A stretch of 64,000 nt of DNA, from NCBI RefSeq assembly GCF_000380085.1, contig NZ_KB904539.1, forward strand, positions 62,001 to 126,000. Reading direction: 5' to 3'. The notes beneath the pieces are model-generated. The model worked only from the letters and a program-made list of their open reading frames with translations, did not search any database and was not told the DNA's origin. Source of the stretch: Streptococcus merionis DSM 19192. GTDB taxonomy: Bacteria > Bacillota > Bacilli > Lactobacillales > Streptococcaceae. This document shows, piece after piece, positions 7,326 through 16,446 of the stretch. The position numbers and the translations under genes were made by a program. Each line of letters begins with the position of its first letter. The first letter of the stretch is position 1.

Positions 7326-9989
7326 ATGAAGAAAACAGTGCACGTCGTACCGCATTCTCACTGGGATAGAGAATGGTACTTCACAACAAGTCGTTCAAAA
7401 ATATATTTGATGAACAACCTTAAGAAGATTATAAAACTTTTAAAAGATAATAATGGCTATGATCGCTATACCTTAGACGGTCAAGCTTCATTACTAGATG
7501 ACTATTTAGCATGGTGCCCAGAGGACAAGGAAGTTATTAAAGAACTTGTTCAAGAAGGCAAACTTATCATTGGTCCTTGGTATACGCAAACAGATCAAAT
7601 GGTTATTTCTGGAGAGAGTATTGTCCGAAATATGCTCTATGGGATGAATATCTCTGAGGAATTCGGAGGTTATATGAATGTTGGGTACGTCCCAGATTCA
7701 TTTGGTCAGTCCGCAGCTATGCCACAAATTTATAAAGAGTTTGGAATAGATGACACTCTTTTTTGGAGAGGAGTAAGTGACGATGATGTCCAACATTCTG
7801 AGTTTAAATGGCGAGGAGAGGATGGTTCAGTCGTTAATGCCTACCAAATTCAATCCGGTTACTATATAGGTGGGGATATTCCTGAGGATGAAGATGAGTT
7901 GAAAGAGTATCTTCGTAAGGAACCTTACAGTCGTATTTGGCCAAAAAGCACAACAAATCAAGTAGTTTTTCCTAACGGATTTGACCAAGCACCGGCTCGT
8001 GAAAATCTAGTTGAATTGCTGGAAAGGATGAGAAAAAATTATCAGGATGAGTACGATTTTCAAATTTCTACCTATATCGATTATATTAAAGCAATTAAGG
8101 AGCAACACCCTGAACTAGAAGAAGTTGCTGGAGAACTTTTAAATGGTAAGTTAATGCGTATCCATAAATCGATTTTCTCTTCTCGATCTGATTTAAAAAA
8201 ATTAAATACTCAAGTTCAAAATTACCTAGTAAATGTTCTTGAGCCACTACTTTCATTATCTTGGAATCTAGGTTTTGATTATCCAGTTGAAATTATAAAA
8301 GAAATATGGAAGTTAATGTTTGAGAATGCTGCTCATGATTCTATAGGTTCATGTGTTTCGGATACTACAAATGAGGATGTGTATCTCCGATATAAAAAAG
8401 CACGTGATTTAGCAGAGAACTTGGCAGAGTTAAAAATGCGTGAAATTGTAATGCATTTGAATTGTAACGAGACGATTACAGCGACTGCATTTAATCTCTC
8501 AGGTCGTCACAAGAAAGGTATTGTTGAGACAGAATTTTACGTCCCACAGCTTGATTTTGCGATTAAAGATGAGGCTGGAAATGAGTATGTGTACACGATT
8601 ACCTCATACGAAGACCAAACAGATTACATTTTGGGACAAGGAAATGTTTTAGATTCTGCTAGAGATACTTATAAACCAGAGAAAGTTTATAAAGTAGCGA
8701 TTGCTATTGCATTTGATAATTTACCGACTTTTGGATATAAGAATTTTTATCTTGATTTATCTCATGATAGTCATCATAAACAAGAAGTTGGTTCCTATCA
8801 AGTAATTGAAAATGAGTTTTACAGTATTTTAGTTAACTCTAATAATACTTTAGATATCCTTGATAAAGAGTCTGGTAAACTATACAAAAATCAAGCAGTT
8901 TTACAAGAAAATGGTGATGATGGTGATTCGTTCAACTATTCTCCACCAAGAAAAGACTTAATAACGGAATCATCAGAGTTTACACCGGAGGTTCAAGTAA
9001 CCGGTTCAGATATCATTCAAAACATGACCCTTACTTATGAATTTATGGTTCCAGAAAATCTTGAAAACCGTGCAAAAGGGTTGAGAAACAGTAAATTACC
9101 AGTTCGTTTAACAGTAACATTAAAATCTGGTTCACCAGTCATCGAGTTTGGATTTACTGTTGATAATCGCTTTGTCGATAGTCATCGTATGTGTGTGCTA
9201 TTTAATAGTGAAATTGCATCTAAATTCTCAAAAGCTGATCACCAATTTGGTTCTATAAAACGTCCGGTGGTAAGGGAAGAAATGAAGCTATGGGAAAAAG
9301 AGCCAGAGAAATGGAATGAGGTACCTATTGCGATTGAAACATGTCAGTCATATGTTACACTTGATAATGAAGATAGAGGGGTTGCAGTAATTCCTAAAGG
9401 CGTAAGAGAATATGAAATTATTGGTGATGACTTTGATAAGATACGTTTGACACTCTTTAGAACATATGGATATATGGGACGAGAAAATCTTTTGTACCGC
9501 CCAGGTCGCGCATCGGGAGAGACAGTTATTACGACTCCAGACGCTCAGTGCCATAAAGTAATGAATTTTGAGTTTTCAGCGATTTATTATCAAGGTGATA
9601 TGAATAGCTACAAGCTTGCAACAGTTGTTAGTAACTATTTGAAAGATGTTCAGGTCTATCAATATTCAGATTACTTAAATACACGCTTGCGCTTTACACA
9701 GTTTGATGTTAAAAAGTATTTACCGATGGAATACTCAATATTTAGTATTGATGGAGATGGTGTTTTAAGCGTAGTGAAGAAAGCTGAGAAAAAAGACGGG
9801 TACATTATTCGTTTATTCAATGGGGATTATAAGAATACCAATAACATCAGTATTAGTTTTTATAATAAGCCAACAGTTATTGAACTTGTCGACTTGAAAG
9901 AGGATACTAAACAAGTTGTTAATCCACAAAAAATGGTATTATCAGAGTTGGGGCATAATAAATTTATCACCTTATACGTTGAATTCTAA
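7326..9989 (+). CDS. mngB: GH38 alpha-mannosidase, probable mannosylglycerate-6-phosphate-type hydrolase
   Basis: An 887-residue retaining alpha-mannosidase of glycoside hydrolase family 38. Metal-site motif HSHWDREW is at residues 11-17 (His and Asp ligands). The nucleophile motif PDSFGQ is at 123-128 (Asp124), and AAHDSIGSC near residue 337 supplies a further His/Asp pair. No signal peptide, so it acts on cytoplasmic, PTS-phosphorylated substrate. In E. coli, MngB with the fructose-type PTS MngA degrades 2-O-alpha-mannosyl-D-glycerate. The same gene pairing here suggests that substrate, but another alpha-mannoside is possible. RBS GAAAGGA precedes the ATG. Confidence 0.88.
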   Translation: MKKTVHVVPHSHWDREWYFTTSRSKIYLMNNLKKIIKLLKDNNGYDRYTLDGQASLLDDYLAWCPEDKEVIKELVQEGKLIIGPWYTQTDQMVISGESIVRNMLYGMNISEEFGGYMNVGYVPDSFGQSAAMPQIYKEFGIDDTLFWRGVSDDDVQHSEFKWRGEDGSVVNAYQIQSGYYIGGDIPEDEDELKEYLRKEPYSRIWPKSTTNQVVFPNGFDQAPARENLVELLERMRKNYQDEYDFQISTYIDYIKAIKEQHPELEEVAGELLNGKLMRIHKSIFSSRSDLKKLNTQVQNYLVNVLEPLLSLSWNLGFDYPVEIIKEIWKLMFENAAHDSIGSCVSDTTNEDVYLRYKKARDLAENLAELKMREIVMHLNCNETITATAFNLSGRHKKGIVETEFYVPQLDFAIKDEAGNEYVYTITSYEDQTDYILGQGNVLDSARDTYKPEKVYKVAIAIAFDNLPTFGYKNFYLDLSHDSHHKQEVGSYQVIENEFYSILVNSNNTLDILDKESGKLYKNQAVLQENGDDGDSFNYSPPRKDLITESSEFTPEVQVTGSDIIQNMTLTYEFMVPENLENRAKGLRNSKLPVRLTVTLKSGSPVIEFGFTVDNRFVDSHRMCVLFNSEIASKFSKADHQFGSIKRPVVREEMKLWEKEPEKWNEVPIAIETCQSYVTLDNEDRGVAVIPKGVREYEIIGDDFDKIRLTLFRTYGYMGRENLLYRPGRASGETVITTPDAQCHKVMNFEFSAIYYQGDMNSYKLATVVSNYLKDVQVYQYSDYLNTRLRFTQFDVKKYLPMEYSIFSIDGDGVLSVVKKAEKKDGYIIRLFNGDYKNTNNISISFYNKPTVIELVDLKEDTKQVVNPQKMVLSELGHNKFITLYVEF

Positions 9990-10009
9990 CACTCATGGAG
10001 ATTTGATCG

Positions 10010-10480
10010 AGAAGTAGTATAGAAACTATCCTCAGAGAACAGACAAGTATGGATTTGAGTGAGGTTTCAAAATTTACGAAGTTATCCCCTATCTAGGAAA
10101 GCGAGGAACTGGACAAACCATCGTGAGTGGAAAAGGGAAATCTCAAACAAATTCATTATAATCCCACTTGGAACTATTTCAAAGAGCTTGTCAAAGAAGA
10201 ACTAGTAAGCGAATGAGGAGCATGTGTTTATGCCAAACGAAAGGTAGGTGTCGATCCTTGATTTTCTAGGATGAAGGGTGGTTTAGCATGCGTAGAGTCC
10301 ATGTTAGGCGTAATCAAAAGGTTGTAACAGAGACAGGAAGAGCTTTGCCTTCACAGAATTGGCTAAGAACTAGCCCCAATAATAGAAATAAACGAAAAAC
10401 ATAGGCAGCCAAACAGGAGATGTTCAAAATCAACCTGAATCTGTCTGTGTTTTTTAGTTCAGGGATAGCTTTGACTAGTT
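10010..10480 (+). mobile_element. Decayed insertion-sequence transposase (C-terminal remnant)
   Basis: This 660-base gap contains frame-shifted coding remnants: NPTWNYFKELVKEELVSE, then YAKRKVGVDP, then HVRRNQKVVTETG in another frame. The order (a Y..RK.V.V metal-site-like segment, then an R.N..V.TE.G helix) resembles the end of IS1182/IS5-type DDE transposases. Several stops interrupt it and no terminal inverted repeats were found. Family placement is from memory and uncertain. Confidence 0.5.
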
Positions 10481-10561
10481 TCTCCTACATATTACTATTA
10501 CTCTTTTCACGAATCAAAAATGACTGAACTTAAACGTCATCGCATTCTGTCAATTCTGTTG

Positions 10562-10587
10562 AAAAAAGTTCTCCTGAGAACTTTTTT
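10562..10587. terminator. Perfect hairpin upstream of the MarR gene
   Basis: AAAAAAGTTCTC and GAGAACTTTTTT form a 12-bp stem with only two intervening bases and a T run. It can act as a bidirectional terminator. It also repeats the AGTTCTC half-site found in the MarR-gene operator 45 bases downstream, so it may additionally bind the repressor. Confidence 0.65.
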
Positions 10588-10588
10588 A

Positions 10589-10633
10589 TTGACTTGAAAA
10601 TGAAAAAAGTATAAACTAGTTCTCATAGAAACT
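10589..10633 (+). promoter_or_regulatory. Promoter with overlapping dyad operator for the MarR-ABC operon
   Basis: TTGACT (10589-10594), 17-nt spacer, TAAACT (10612-10617). Immediately downstream is the dyad AGTTCTCATAGAAACT (10618-10633). A dyad over the start site fits autorepression by the MarR protein encoded next. Confidence 0.65.
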
Positions 10634-10653
10634 AATTAGAAAGAAGGAGGCAC

Positions 10654-11148
10654 ATGAATAATCCGATTACTGAGTTGCGACAATTTGCCAATCGGCTGGA
10701 ACGCTTTTTTGATGATTATGCCAAGGCCTATGATGTCGAAGGGTTGGGTGGCCCACAAGGGCATGTCATTCTTTATCTGACTAAGCACACGGGTGAAGAT
10801 ATTACCATCAAGGTGATTGAAGATGAACTCAAGATTTCCAAGTCTGTGACTTCTAATTTGATTAAACGGATGGAAAAGAATGGCTTTATCAAAGTTATGG
10901 CTTCTCAACAGGATAAACGCAGCAAGTTGCTTTATCTGACAGAACACGGACGAGCTCAGGCTGGTAAGTATGAGGAGTTTATCGATGCCGTCCATGTGCA
11001 GATGTTTAAAGACATTGAAATGGAACACATGCGACAGGCTTTTAAGGTTTTTGAGCAGTTGAGACGCAATATTTCTGAGGACTGTTCCGCAGTAGGAAGT
11101 AGCGACGATAACGTACAGAAAACGCAAGAAGAGGTGACCGATGCTTAA
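10654..11148 (+). CDS. MarR-family transcriptional regulator of the ABC exporter operon
   Basis: A 164-residue winged-helix repressor. The recognition region reads ISKSVTSNLIKRMEKNG, followed by the wing (ASQQDKRSKLLYLTEHGRAQ). RBS AAGGAGG precedes the ATG. The stop overlaps the first ABC gene by 8 bases, so the three genes form one operon. MarR repressors usually sit on a dyad at their own promoter and leave when a toxic ligand binds. The layout (MarR, half-transporter, half-transporter) resembles the satR-satAB and PatAB-type drug exporters of streptococci, but I cannot confirm orthology. Confidence 0.9.
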   Translation: MNNPITELRQFANRLERFFDDYAKAYDVEGLGGPQGHVILYLTKHTGEDITIKVIEDELKISKSVTSNLIKRMEKNGFIKVMASQQDKRSKLLYLTEHGRAQAGKYEEFIDAVHVQMFKDIEMEHMRQAFKVFEQLRRNISEDCSAVGSSDDNVQKTQEEVTDA

Positions 11149-12907
11149 ATTATTACGACGTTTTACAGGAGTAGAAGTAGCCATGTTGCTGGTGACGGTA
11201 GTCTTGGTCGCTTGCAGTGTTTGGCTGGACTTGGAACTACCGGCTTATATGTCTGAGATTACGACGATTCTACAAACGCCAGGATCGACTGTTACGGATC
11301 TACAAGACCCTGCTTTTAAGATGGTTGGCCTATCTTTGGCTAGTTTCGCAGTAACGGTTGTGGTCGGATTTGTCGCTGCTAGGGTGGCGGCTTCTTTCAC
11401 AACACGTTTGCGAAGCGATGTTTACCACCAAGTCATGGATTATTCGCAAGCAGAAATCAAACGGTTTTCCATTCCAAGTCTTTTGACGCGGACGACCAAC
11501 GACTTGACACAGCTCCAAACGACGATTACCATGGGATTGCAGGTCGTGACCAAAGGACCGATGATGGCGCTTTGGGCGGTGACCAAGATTGCTGGGAAGT
11601 CTGGGCAATGGTTGATGGCGGTAGGAGCGGCAGTTGCTGTTGTCCTTCTGATGCTTTTGGTTTTTCTCTTTCTGGCTTTTCCAAAACAACGGCGTATTCA
11701 AGGTTTGGTTGATAACCTCAACGCCCTTACTCGTGAAAGTTTGACAGGGATTCGTGTGGTTCGTGCCTACAATGCTGAAGACTACCAGACAGATAAGTTC
11801 AATCACGCTAACGATGAATTGACCAGACTGCAACTGTTTGTCGGACGACTCTTCTCACTTATGGGACCTGTCATGAGTTTTGTCTCGTCCTTCTTGACCT
11901 TGGTCATTTACTGGATTGGGGCTCATTTGATTTCAGAAGCTGCTATGGAGGCTAAAGTTGGGCTTTTTGCTGATATGGTAGTCTTTACCTCCTATGGGAT
12001 GCAGATTATCATCGGGTTCATGATGATGATGATGGTCTTCATGATTTTGCCTCGGGCTATGGTGTCTGCTGGTCGTATCAATGACGTTTTGACGCTTGAT
12101 AGCAGCATTCTTTATCCTGAGCAGACAAAAAGCACGTCTGATGCAAAAGGCCAAGTCGTTTTTGAAGATGTGTCCTTCCGATACAGCAAGACCTCAGAGG
12201 CTGTTATTGAGCATGTTTCTTTTAGGGCTAATGCTGGTGATACAATCGCATTTATTGGCTCGACAGGTTCTGGGAAATCAACTCTGGTAAACTTGATTCC
12301 ACGTTTTTATGATGCAACGCAGGGACACGTTTTGGTCAATGGTGTCAACGTCAAGGACTACGACCAAAAAAACTTGCACAATCTGGTCGGTTATATTCCC
12401 CAAAAAGCTGTTCTCTTTTCAGGAACGGTTCGTTCCAATATGGCTATGGGAGAATCAAAGGCTGGGCAATTGACTGACAGTGACATCTGGGAAGCTCTAG
12501 AATTAGCCCAAGGAAAGGGCTTTGTTCAGGCTCTAGATAAAGGGTTGGACGCTGAAGTAGCTCAAAACGGGACAAACTTCTCAGGTGGACAGCGGCAACG
12601 TTTGGCTATTGCAAGAGCCTTAGCCCGAAAACCTGAGATCTTGATATTTGACGATTCCTTCTCAGCGCTGGACTATCAGACGGACAAGGCACTGCGCCAA
12701 GCGCTTAATGAGCGGACTGCTGGCTTGACGAAGCTGATTGTTGCACAGCGGATTTCAACTATCATGGACGCAGATCAAATCTTGGTTCTTGACCAAGGCA
12801 AGGTGGTTGGCCAGGGAACTCATCGTGAACTTTTAGCAACAAACCCTATTTACCAAGAAATCGCCTATTCACAATTATCCAAGGAGGAACTCGAACATGG
12901 CAACTAA
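11141..12907 (+). CDS. ABC exporter half, degenerate-site subunit
   Basis: 588 residues: six-helix exporter membrane domain (about 1-320) followed by a nucleotide-binding domain. Walker A is GSTGSGKST, the signature is SGGQRQRLAIARAL, and Walker B reads ILIFDDSFSALD. The catalytic glutamate after Walker B is replaced by aspartate (DDSF instead of DEAT), the usual sign of the degenerate half in heterodimeric type IV exporters such as LmrCD, BmrCD or TM287/288. It should pair with the next gene's product. Probable role is efflux of drugs or other amphiphiles. It ends 11 bases inside the next gene. Confidence 0.92.
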   Translation: MLKLLRRFTGVEVAMLLVTVVLVACSVWLDLELPAYMSEITTILQTPGSTVTDLQDPAFKMVGLSLASFAVTVVVGFVAARVAASFTTRLRSDVYHQVMDYSQAEIKRFSIPSLLTRTTNDLTQLQTTITMGLQVVTKGPMMALWAVTKIAGKSGQWLMAVGAAVAVVLLMLLVFLFLAFPKQRRIQGLVDNLNALTRESLTGIRVVRAYNAEDYQTDKFNHANDELTRLQLFVGRLFSLMGPVMSFVSSFLTLVIYWIGAHLISEAAMEAKVGLFADMVVFTSYGMQIIIGFMMMMMVFMILPRAMVSAGRINDVLTLDSSILYPEQTKSTSDAKGQVVFEDVSFRYSKTSEAVIEHVSFRANAGDTIAFIGSTGSGKSTLVNLIPRFYDATQGHVLVNGVNVKDYDQKNLHNLVGYIPQKAVLFSGTVRSNMAMGESKAGQLTDSDIWEALELAQGKGFVQALDKGLDAEVAQNGTNFSGGQRQRLAIARALARKPEILIFDDSFSALDYQTDKALRQALNERTAGLTKLIVAQRISTIMDADQILVLDQGKVVGQGTHRELLATNPIYQEIAYSQLSKEELEHGN

Positions 12908-14660
12908 AAAATCAAATCTGTTGACCCAGTTGACACCTCATATCAAGGGCTTCAAATTTCCTTTTGTGATTGCCGTTTTGGGAGCTGTTATAGCCAATAT
13001 CATCACAGTTTATGGGCCACAGCAAATCAGCAAGATAACCAACCTGATTACAGAAGGTATCATGGGGGTTATGGATATCGAAATGATTGGGCGCCTAAGT
13101 CTCTTTATGGCTATTTTGTATATTACCAGTGCGGTCATCAACTACCTGCAGGCCTTTATCCTAAACACGATCGTGCAGCGCTTTTCTCGACGTCTACGCT
13201 CTGCTATTGCCCATAAAATCAACCGTGTTCCTCTAAGTTATTTTGATAGTCACTCTCAAGGCGACACCTTATCGCGAGTGACCAATGATGTAGACACGGC
13301 GTCTCAGTCTCTGACCCAGAGTGTGGGGACACTCATCACATCGGTAACCCTATTGGTAGGTGCAGTGGCCATGATGTTTGTGACCAATCATTTGCTGGCC
13401 TTGACCGCTATTGTCTCGACAGCTGTCGGTTTTGTTGGAGTGACTTTGATTATGGGGCGGGCACGTGGCTTTTTCAAGGCACAGCAGGCTAACCTAGCAG
13501 CTATCAATGGTTATGTTGAGGAATCTTACACGGGCCACAATGTCATTACCAGCTATAACGCAATTGAGGAAAATTTGGCCCGTTTTGCAACCTTAAATAG
13601 CAATCTCTACCAATCCATGTGGAAATCTCAGTTTATCTCAGGTATCATGATGCCTATGATGATGTTTATTGGTAATTTTAGTTATGTTATGGTCTGTGTG
13701 ATTGGTTCGGTTTTGCTGATTAACGGTCATATAAGCATGGGAGTTATTGTGGCTTTTATGATGTATGTCCGGATCTTCTCACAGCCTCTACAACAGCTCT
13801 CTCAAGCCTTGACCCAACTCCAGGCTGCTAGCGCAGCTATGGAGCGTGTTTTGGAATTTCTGAATGAAGAAGAATTGGAAGACGAATCCAGCAAGATTCG
13901 CCAATTGAAAGAAGTCAAGGGGCGTGTGACTTTCGAGAAAGTCTTCTTTGGTTACAATTCTGACAAGACCATCATTCATGATTTTTCAGCTCAGGCCAAA
14001 CCTGGTCAAAAAGTAGCTATTGTTGGTCCGACTGGGGCAGGAAAGACCACTATTGTCAACTTGCTCATGAAGTTTTACGAGATTGACAGTGGACGGATTG
14101 CTATTGATGGTGTGGATATCAAGGACATGACGAGAAGTGAAGTCCACGACCAGTTTTCTATGGTCTTGCAGGATACTTGGCTTTTTGAGGGGACGATTAG
14201 GGATAATCTTGTCTATAATCAAAAAAATATCAGCGAGGAGCAAGTGTTGTCTGCAACCAAAGCTGTCGGTGTTCATCATTTCATCATGACTTTGCCAGAA
14301 GGGTACGATACGGTTCTTGACGACACGGTTACACTTTCAGTTGGTCAGCGTCAGCTCTTGACCATTGCTCGTGCTCTGTTGAAAGACGCTCCTCTTCTCA
14401 TTCTGGATGAAGCGACTTCTTCAGTTGATACGCGGACAGAAGAGCTGATTCAGCAAGCTATGGACAAGCTCATGGAAGGTCGGACCAGCTTTGTCATCGC
14501 TCATAGATTGTCAACCATCCGTAATGCTGATCTGATATTGGTCATGAAAGATGGCAATATCATTGAGCAGGGTAACCACGATGAACTCATGACCCAGTCA
14601 GGCTTCTATGCTAATCTCTACAATTCTCAGTTTGAAAAAGGGAATGAAGAGGTCGCTTAA
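12897..14660 (+). CDS. ABC exporter half, catalytically complete subunit
   Basis: 587 residues with the same layout as the preceding gene: exporter membrane domain, then a nucleotide-binding domain with Walker A GPTGAGKTT, Walker B LILDEATSSVD (catalytic Glu present) and a variant signature LSVGQRQLLTIARAL, in which the canonical second Gly is Val. In heterodimeric exporters the altered signature normally faces the degenerate site, so the pair has one good and one poor ATP site. Overlap with the upstream gene and AAGGAGGAA just before the ATG support co-translation. Confidence 0.92.
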   Translation: MATKKSNLLTQLTPHIKGFKFPFVIAVLGAVIANIITVYGPQQISKITNLITEGIMGVMDIEMIGRLSLFMAILYITSAVINYLQAFILNTIVQRFSRRLRSAIAHKINRVPLSYFDSHSQGDTLSRVTNDVDTASQSLTQSVGTLITSVTLLVGAVAMMFVTNHLLALTAIVSTAVGFVGVTLIMGRARGFFKAQQANLAAINGYVEESYTGHNVITSYNAIEENLARFATLNSNLYQSMWKSQFISGIMMPMMMFIGNFSYVMVCVIGSVLLINGHISMGVIVAFMMYVRIFSQPLQQLSQALTQLQAASAAMERVLEFLNEEELEDESSKIRQLKEVKGRVTFEKVFFGYNSDKTIIHDFSAQAKPGQKVAIVGPTGAGKTTIVNLLMKFYEIDSGRIAIDGVDIKDMTRSEVHDQFSMVLQDTWLFEGTIRDNLVYNQKNISEEQVLSATKAVGVHHFIMTLPEGYDTVLDDTVTLSVGQRQLLTIARALLKDAPLLILDEATSSVDTRTEELIQQAMDKLMEGRTSFVIAHRLSTIRNADLILVMKDGNIIEQGNHDELMTQSGFYANLYNSQFEKGNEEVA

Positions 14661-14750
14661 TAATATAGGAATCGGAGCAAGTATGGTATTTTGGGACTTG
14701 AACCCATTCTTCAACCTACCGCGAATAGTAATTGTGACAAAATGAGTTTG

Positions 14751-14815
14751 TTATACATCATCTTCAATTGTTACACGCTTTGGAGGTGAGGGATGCCACC
14801 ATGGTGGTTTGTACC
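14751..14815 (+). repeat. Dispersed repeat family V, copy 1
   Basis: This segment (TTATACATCATCTTCAATTG, then GTTACACGCTTTGGAGGTGA and CCACCATGGTGG) recurs at 41733-41802 and, inverted, at 56233-56304 with scattered differences. It is non-coding and contains the small palindrome CCACCATGGTGG. Confidence 0.55.
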
Positions 14816-14837
14816 ACTCTTATTCTATAATTCTAGT

Positions 14838-14929
14838 TCAGCAGTGGTTCATTGAGACTGGGTAAAAAGGTCAACCTCACCTCTCATCGTTTGCGTAAAC
14901 ATCTCAGCGCAGTGGTTGGGAGTAAGACG
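14838..14929 (+). repeat. Dispersed palindromic repeat, family R, copy 2 (rearranged)
   Basis: It shares the left end GCAGTGGTTCATTG with copy 1. The remainder (CAACCTCACCTCTCATCGTT to GTGGTTGGGAGTAAGAC) matches the right half of copy 1 on the opposite strand. It therefore looks like an internally inverted copy. The 14661-15082 gap holds this, the neighbouring family V copy and nothing else recognisable. Confidence 0.6.
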
Positions 14930-15082
14930 ACGAAGTTGATTTCATTGAAATTACGACTTCTGTCTTGCTCCTTTTTTATGCGTTTATCGTGATAGGCTGT
15001 GTTTCCAATCTAGCGCATTTTCTGAGAGAATCAATTTTTTTGCTTAGCTTGATGATCTAAGAAAAAATTTTTATAAAAACGC

Positions 15083-15123
15083 TTTACAAGTTTAAAAAAT
15101 CGTGCTATACTGGAAACGTTTCC
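15083..15123 (+). promoter_or_regulatory. susR promoter with LacI-type operator
   Basis: TTTACA (15083-15088), 17-nt spacer, TATACT (15106-15111), overlapped by the perfect palindrome GGAAACGTTTCC (15112-15123). The same operator half-sites recur upstream of susT1. The palindrome is also close to a CcpA cre site, so dual control is possible. Confidence 0.75.
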
Positions 15124-15157
15124 GAAAGAGGTAAAAAATCAGAGAAAGGAGAAGGCC

Positions 15158-16132
15158 ATGGCAACCATGAAAGATGTGGCTCATCTGGCGGGGGTCGGTG
15201 TTGGGACAGTGTCACGAGTCATTAACAATGGCCAAGTCAAGGCGAGCACTCGGCAAAAGGTGGAAGAAGCCATCGCCCAGCTTAATTATGAGCCAGATAA
15301 TTATGCGCGTGGTCTTAAGCTCCAAAAGACCTTTGTAGTCGCTCTCATCCTACCGACTGTTTGGCATCCTTTTTACGGAGAGTTTGCCTATCATGTGGAA
15401 AATGAACTGGCTAAACTTGGGTATAAGTGCATGATTTGTAACTCTGATGGCCGATCGGATCGGGAGTTGGAGTACATCAAGATGATGCAGCAAAATAAGG
15501 TCGATGGCATTATTGCCTTGACCTACAGCGACATTGATCCCTATATTACATCGGCCTTGCCTTTCGTCAGTGTTGACCGTCATTTCTCTAATGAAGCTGT
15601 CTCGGTTTCAGCGGATAACATGGGGGCTGGAAGTCTAGCCGCTGAGACACTCGTAACAAAAGGTTGCCAGAACATTGCCTACATCGGCGGGAAAGCCAAA
15701 TATCCGACAGAAGTCGGCAAGCGTCAACTCGGTTTTACTGAAAAAAGTGAAAAGCTAGGAGTTGCCAATACTTTCCTACTGATGTCGGAGCCTATCCATG
15801 ACATGGAAGGTCAGATTGAACGATTTTTCAAAGAAAATCCAACACTTGATGGCATCTTTGCGATAAATGATTTTATGGCCTTGGACATTATCCGTGTGCT
15901 TAATCACATGGGAAAATCCGTGCCAGAGGATGTTCAAATTATTGGCTGTGACGGTATCCGAATGGCAGCTGAGCGACCGATTGTTGTCTCCACCATCCGG
16001 CAACCGCTAGAACAAATGGCCATAACTTCGGTGACCTCTCTCATTGGGCTTATGAATAAAGAAGATGTCCCAACCTATAATGTCCTTCCAATTTCCTACA
16101 TAGAAGGAAGTAGCACAAAAAATAGCAGTTAA
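15158..16132 (+). CDS. susR: LacI-family regulator of the sucrose/fructan ABC locus
   Basis: 324 residues: N-terminal LacI helix-turn-helix (MKDVAHLAGVGVGTVSRVIN, residues 4-23) and a periplasmic-binding-protein-like effector domain. It heads a cluster with two CUT1 permeases, a lipoprotein and a GH32 hydrolase, the same composition as the pneumococcal sus locus (susR, susT1, susT2, susX, susH), and is named on that basis. Palindromic operators GGAAACGTTTCC and GGAAACGTTTCT lie before susR and before susT1, which fits repression of both units. RBS AGAAAGGAG precedes the ATG. Confidence 0.82.
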   Translation: MATMKDVAHLAGVGVGTVSRVINNGQVKASTRQKVEEAIAQLNYEPDNYARGLKLQKTFVVALILPTVWHPFYGEFAYHVENELAKLGYKCMICNSDGRSDRELEYIKMMQQNKVDGIIALTYSDIDPYITSALPFVSVDRHFSNEAVSVSADNMGAGSLAAETLVTKGCQNIAYIGGKAKYPTEVGKRQLGFTEKSEKLGVANTFLLMSEPIHDMEGQIERFFKENPTLDGIFAINDFMALDIIRVLNHMGKSVPEDVQIIGCDGIRMAAERPIVVSTIRQPLEQMAITSVTSLIGLMNKEDVPTYNVLPISYIEGSSTKNSS

Positions 16133-16174
16133 TCTCTAAGTCTCAGGCTTTGAGATTAGCTCTTAACAAAAACT

Positions 16175-16186
16175 GGAAACGTTTCT
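16175..16186 (+). promoter_or_regulatory. Second SusR-type operator, upstream of susT1
   Basis: GGAAACGTTTCT differs by one base from the palindrome at the susR promoter and lies 260 bases before susT1, ahead of the intergenic repeats. A weak TTGTTC/ATTATT promoter-like pair follows it. Confidence 0.6.
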
Positions 16187-16221
16187 AATTGTTCCTTCCT
16201 AGAGTATTTACATTATTCGTC

Positions 16222-16431
16222 AATTTTCTTAACGGCCTCGTATCTTAATTAACTGAATTCGGCCTAAAAAGCTAAATGGAGTTTGGTATGGTTAGGGCCG
16301 TAGCCGTCTGGATTTCCTTCGATTTCATCTGTGGAAATCCTAGTCGTCTTGGCCGGGGTGCGTCAACGTCATCGAAGATGACTGACTTACCGCCATTTTT
16401 CAACGCTTTTCTTAACGGCCTCATATCTTAA
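16222..16431 (+). repeat. Covarying hairpin repeat (family H), copy A, with remnant of another copy
   Basis: 16222-16248 is the tail of a copy (CTTAACGGCCTCGTATCTTAA). 16249-16431 is a full long-form copy beginning TTAACTGAATTCGGCC and ending CGGCCTCATATCTTAA. Nested stems: GGCC/GGCC, AAAAAGC/GCTTTT, AAATGG/CCATTT, and an inner arm GGATTTCC/GGAAATCC. It ends 7 bases before the susT1 RBS. Confidence 0.75.
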
Positions 16432-16446
16432 AATAAGGAGAAGTTT

